From NCBI RefSeq assembly GCF_020829595.1, contig NZ_JAIVFW010000049.1, positions 1 through 56,844 of the forward strand: a DNA stretch of 56,844 nucleotides, written 5' to 3'. Source of the DNA: Nostoc sp. CHAB 5844. Lineage in GTDB: Bacteria; Cyanobacteriota; Cyanobacteriia; Cyanobacteriales; Nostocaceae. Position numbers and translations under genes: made by a program. Of the stretch, positions 55,574-56,844 are shown piece by piece (the stretch's first letter is position 1; each line of letters begins with the position of its first letter). A model generated the notes under the pieces. That model did not search any database. It saw nothing but the letters and a program-made list of their open reading frames with translations, and was not told the DNA's origin.

Positions 55574-56050
55574 TAAATACCTCGGATGAGTATAGAACAT
55601 TTAACGCATCGGTAAGGATTATAGCGAACAGTAGCTTTAACTGCTTTCCAGTTGTCACCTTTGAGGTTTGAACTGAAGTTTATCCACAATCTCTAATGAC
55701 AGCTATTTATGTAAAACCGATTATTAAGCAGATAACACAAGACATTATATTTTACCACCGTGCAATTCTGCATCTTAATGTTTTTTGCTAGACATAAAAA
55801 GCTTTTGCATACTCATTAAATTTATTTACCTGGCTTGGATTATTTACTTGCTTAATAACGTGAACTTTAATAAGCAAATACATTACTTACTTTATAGATG
55901 AGTAAAAAAGCTTTTTGTCATTTTTAACTAAAAATGGCAGTAAACATGAAACATATTAGTAATATTTAATATTTATCATCAATATCATCTTGACCAAGAA
56001 CAACTAATAGGATAGGCTTGGCATTCAGAGATGGTTCTATCAGGAAATAT
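55574..56050. other. Divergent intergenic region before cbtB and a secreted protein
   Basis: 477 bp, AT-rich past 55700. I looked for the cobalamin riboswitch core on the minus strand ahead of cbtB and did not find it. One short frame near 55590-55700 was judged chance. Confidence 0.45.
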
Positions 56051-56434
56051 ATGAACAAGAAGTTGGTACTTAATTTGCTTTCAAGTTCGGCAATTTTTAC
56101 TTCTCTAATGTCTACATTGGCAGCAATACATCCAGCCCATGCCTCTGTTAACCTGACACAAAAATTAATACACACAAACGATGGTCGTACTTGTATTACT
56201 AATCCCCACGGCTTGAAGGATTTTGTTTGTATTCGAGATTCTGAAAGAGATCCAAAGGCTCCTCCTGCACCCAGTTCTATGGTGGTTTCATCACAACCAT
56301 CTGATACCAACGTTGCAGAACTGGATTTTACAGAAGAAGAAAGTGAGGCAGCAATTAGGATATTTAAGTGCGACTGTCCATATTGCATCAATTCTCTGCG
56401 ACAGTTACTAGGTACTGGGAATTTAGTTTACTAA
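56051..56434 (+). CDS. Secreted small protein with C-terminal Cys pair
   Basis: 127 residues from MNKKLVLNLL (AGGAAAT upstream). Signal peptide to about residue 31 (AIHPAHAS). Mature part: two Cys near 48 and 59, an acidic low-complexity stretch (DFTEEESEAA), then CDCPYCINSLRQLL near the end. The last part resembles a redox-type or metal CxxC motif. Function unknown, probably exported. Confidence 0.65.
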   Translation: MNKKLVLNLLSSSAIFTSLMSTLAAIHPAHASVNLTQKLIHTNDGRTCITNPHGLKDFVCIRDSERDPKAPPAPSSMVVSSQPSDTNVAELDFTEEESEAAIRIFKCDCPYCINSLRQLLGTGNLVY

Positions 56435-56717
56435 GCTGAACTTCCTGAATGCAAATGTTGCCCAAAAAGCTTGCGAAGCTGATGAGAAAATAAATGTCAG
56501 CTTGGAAACTCAAATCTTCGTAAGCCTGTCGTTAAAAAATTTTATATAGATTTAGAAAATAATCAGGGTAATAGATTTGCTGGGTTTTCATTTAATTTGT
56601 ACTTAGTAACATCTAATTCCAAATTACAAAAGCTTTTGTAGCCATATACTATATTATTTTTTGCCTAAGTGTAATTTATACCATTTTGAATTTTAAATTA
56701 TGGATTTTAAAACAGTT
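56435..56717. other. Terminal intergenic region
   Basis: No gene recognised in 283 bp before the right terminal repeat. Confidence 0.45.
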
Positions 56718-56844
56718 ACAGGACTTACGCAACTGGCACAAAACGCGGGCGGGGCGAAGCCTCGCCACGCAGTAATTTAAATCAGACCAAACACATATGA
56801 ACGTCTGGACGTTTTAGTTGCTCAATTAGATACTTGGAAAGTAA
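56718..56844. repeat. Terminal inverted repeat, right copy
   Basis: Exact reverse complement of bases 1-127. The inner end ACAGGACTTACGCA carries the end motif of the MITE at 41631-41747. Confidence 0.95.

Noticed and set aside
55590-55710. Short minus-strand frame (about 35 codons with LKGDNWKAVKATVRYN) before cbtB
   Set aside because: Reads fluently, but lacks a good start and I recognise no family; also it overlaps the likely cbtB promoter.
55574-55740. Search for a cobalamin riboswitch ahead of cbtB
   Set aside because: The core wording seen at 46377-46511 is absent here.
1-56844. Whole window as one 57-kb composite transposon
   Set aside because: The inverted ends are exactly 127 bp, no intact transposase is inside, and content is mixed housekeeping; an assembly break at a repeat is simpler.

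Overview
The window reads as chromosomal DNA from a filamentous, probably heterocyst-forming cyanobacterium (Nostocales, Nostoc/Tolypothrix-like). The reasons are many HIP1 octamers (GCGATCGC), a helical carotenoid protein, an RRM-type Rbp protein, Slr1390-like FtsH, heptanucleotide tandem repeats, and many small palindromic MITE-like repeats between genes. No rRNA or tRNA gene, CRISPR array or prophage module was recognised. The first and last 127 bases are exact reverse complements. That is an odd k-mer-like length, so the window is most simply a whole assembly contig broken at both ends in copies of one dispersed repeat.

Layout. 0-9.4 kb: helical carotenoid protein, a long AT-rich spacer with a candidate small RNA, a heme-oxygenase-like diiron enzyme, a cupin, LtrA, a secreted protein, an RCK-channel-RCK potassium protein with an atypical filter, a ParDE pair, and gene relics. 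9.5-18.7 kb: ABC exporter, a ModA-like binding protein followed by a CHASE3 histidine kinase, a Suc/Fer-like ferredoxin, DedA, an ABC-2 permease, and a decayed two-component pair. 18.8-25.5 kb: Hsp20, a transposase relic flush with ftsH, an AI-2E family permease, and a GC-richer islet (LuxR-GAF regulator, DJ-1/PfpI hydrolase, small membrane protein).

26.2-37.5 kb is the most distinctive part. An alpha/beta hydrolase, a gingipain-like caspase-fold protease and a 1957-residue CHAT-STAND NTPase-TM-WD40 protein lie in series. This looks like an NLR-like conflict (defence or cell-death) cassette. Five heptamers run directly into the start codon of the giant gene. A second copy of its last 15 codons lies 2.1 kb downstream, beyond a muramidase-RTX gene, so the locus has rearranged.

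37.6-43.3 kb: ferritin-like protein, then cysE / Rrf2 regulator / cysK (cysteine synthesis and its likely CymR-like control), then two head-to-head CadD-family exporters 23 bp apart. 43.4-50.8 kb: relics and small regulators, a cobalamin riboswitch-DUF1636-cobK unit, a secreted protein, a degenerate MBL-fold protein, modA divergent from an unusual RHH-TOBE regulator with two palindromes between them, and the RRM protein. 51-56.8 kb: a metal-linked patch (MerR-type dyad, DUF305 relic, HMA chaperone), a Rieske oxygenase, and cbtB followed by a His-rich membrane protein in place of CbtA.

Two themes run through the window. One is metal handling (Mo, Co, Cd, Cu-type). The other is heavy small-scale decay: at least eight gene relics, and at least three MITE-like elements ending within 0-3 bp of a stop codon.
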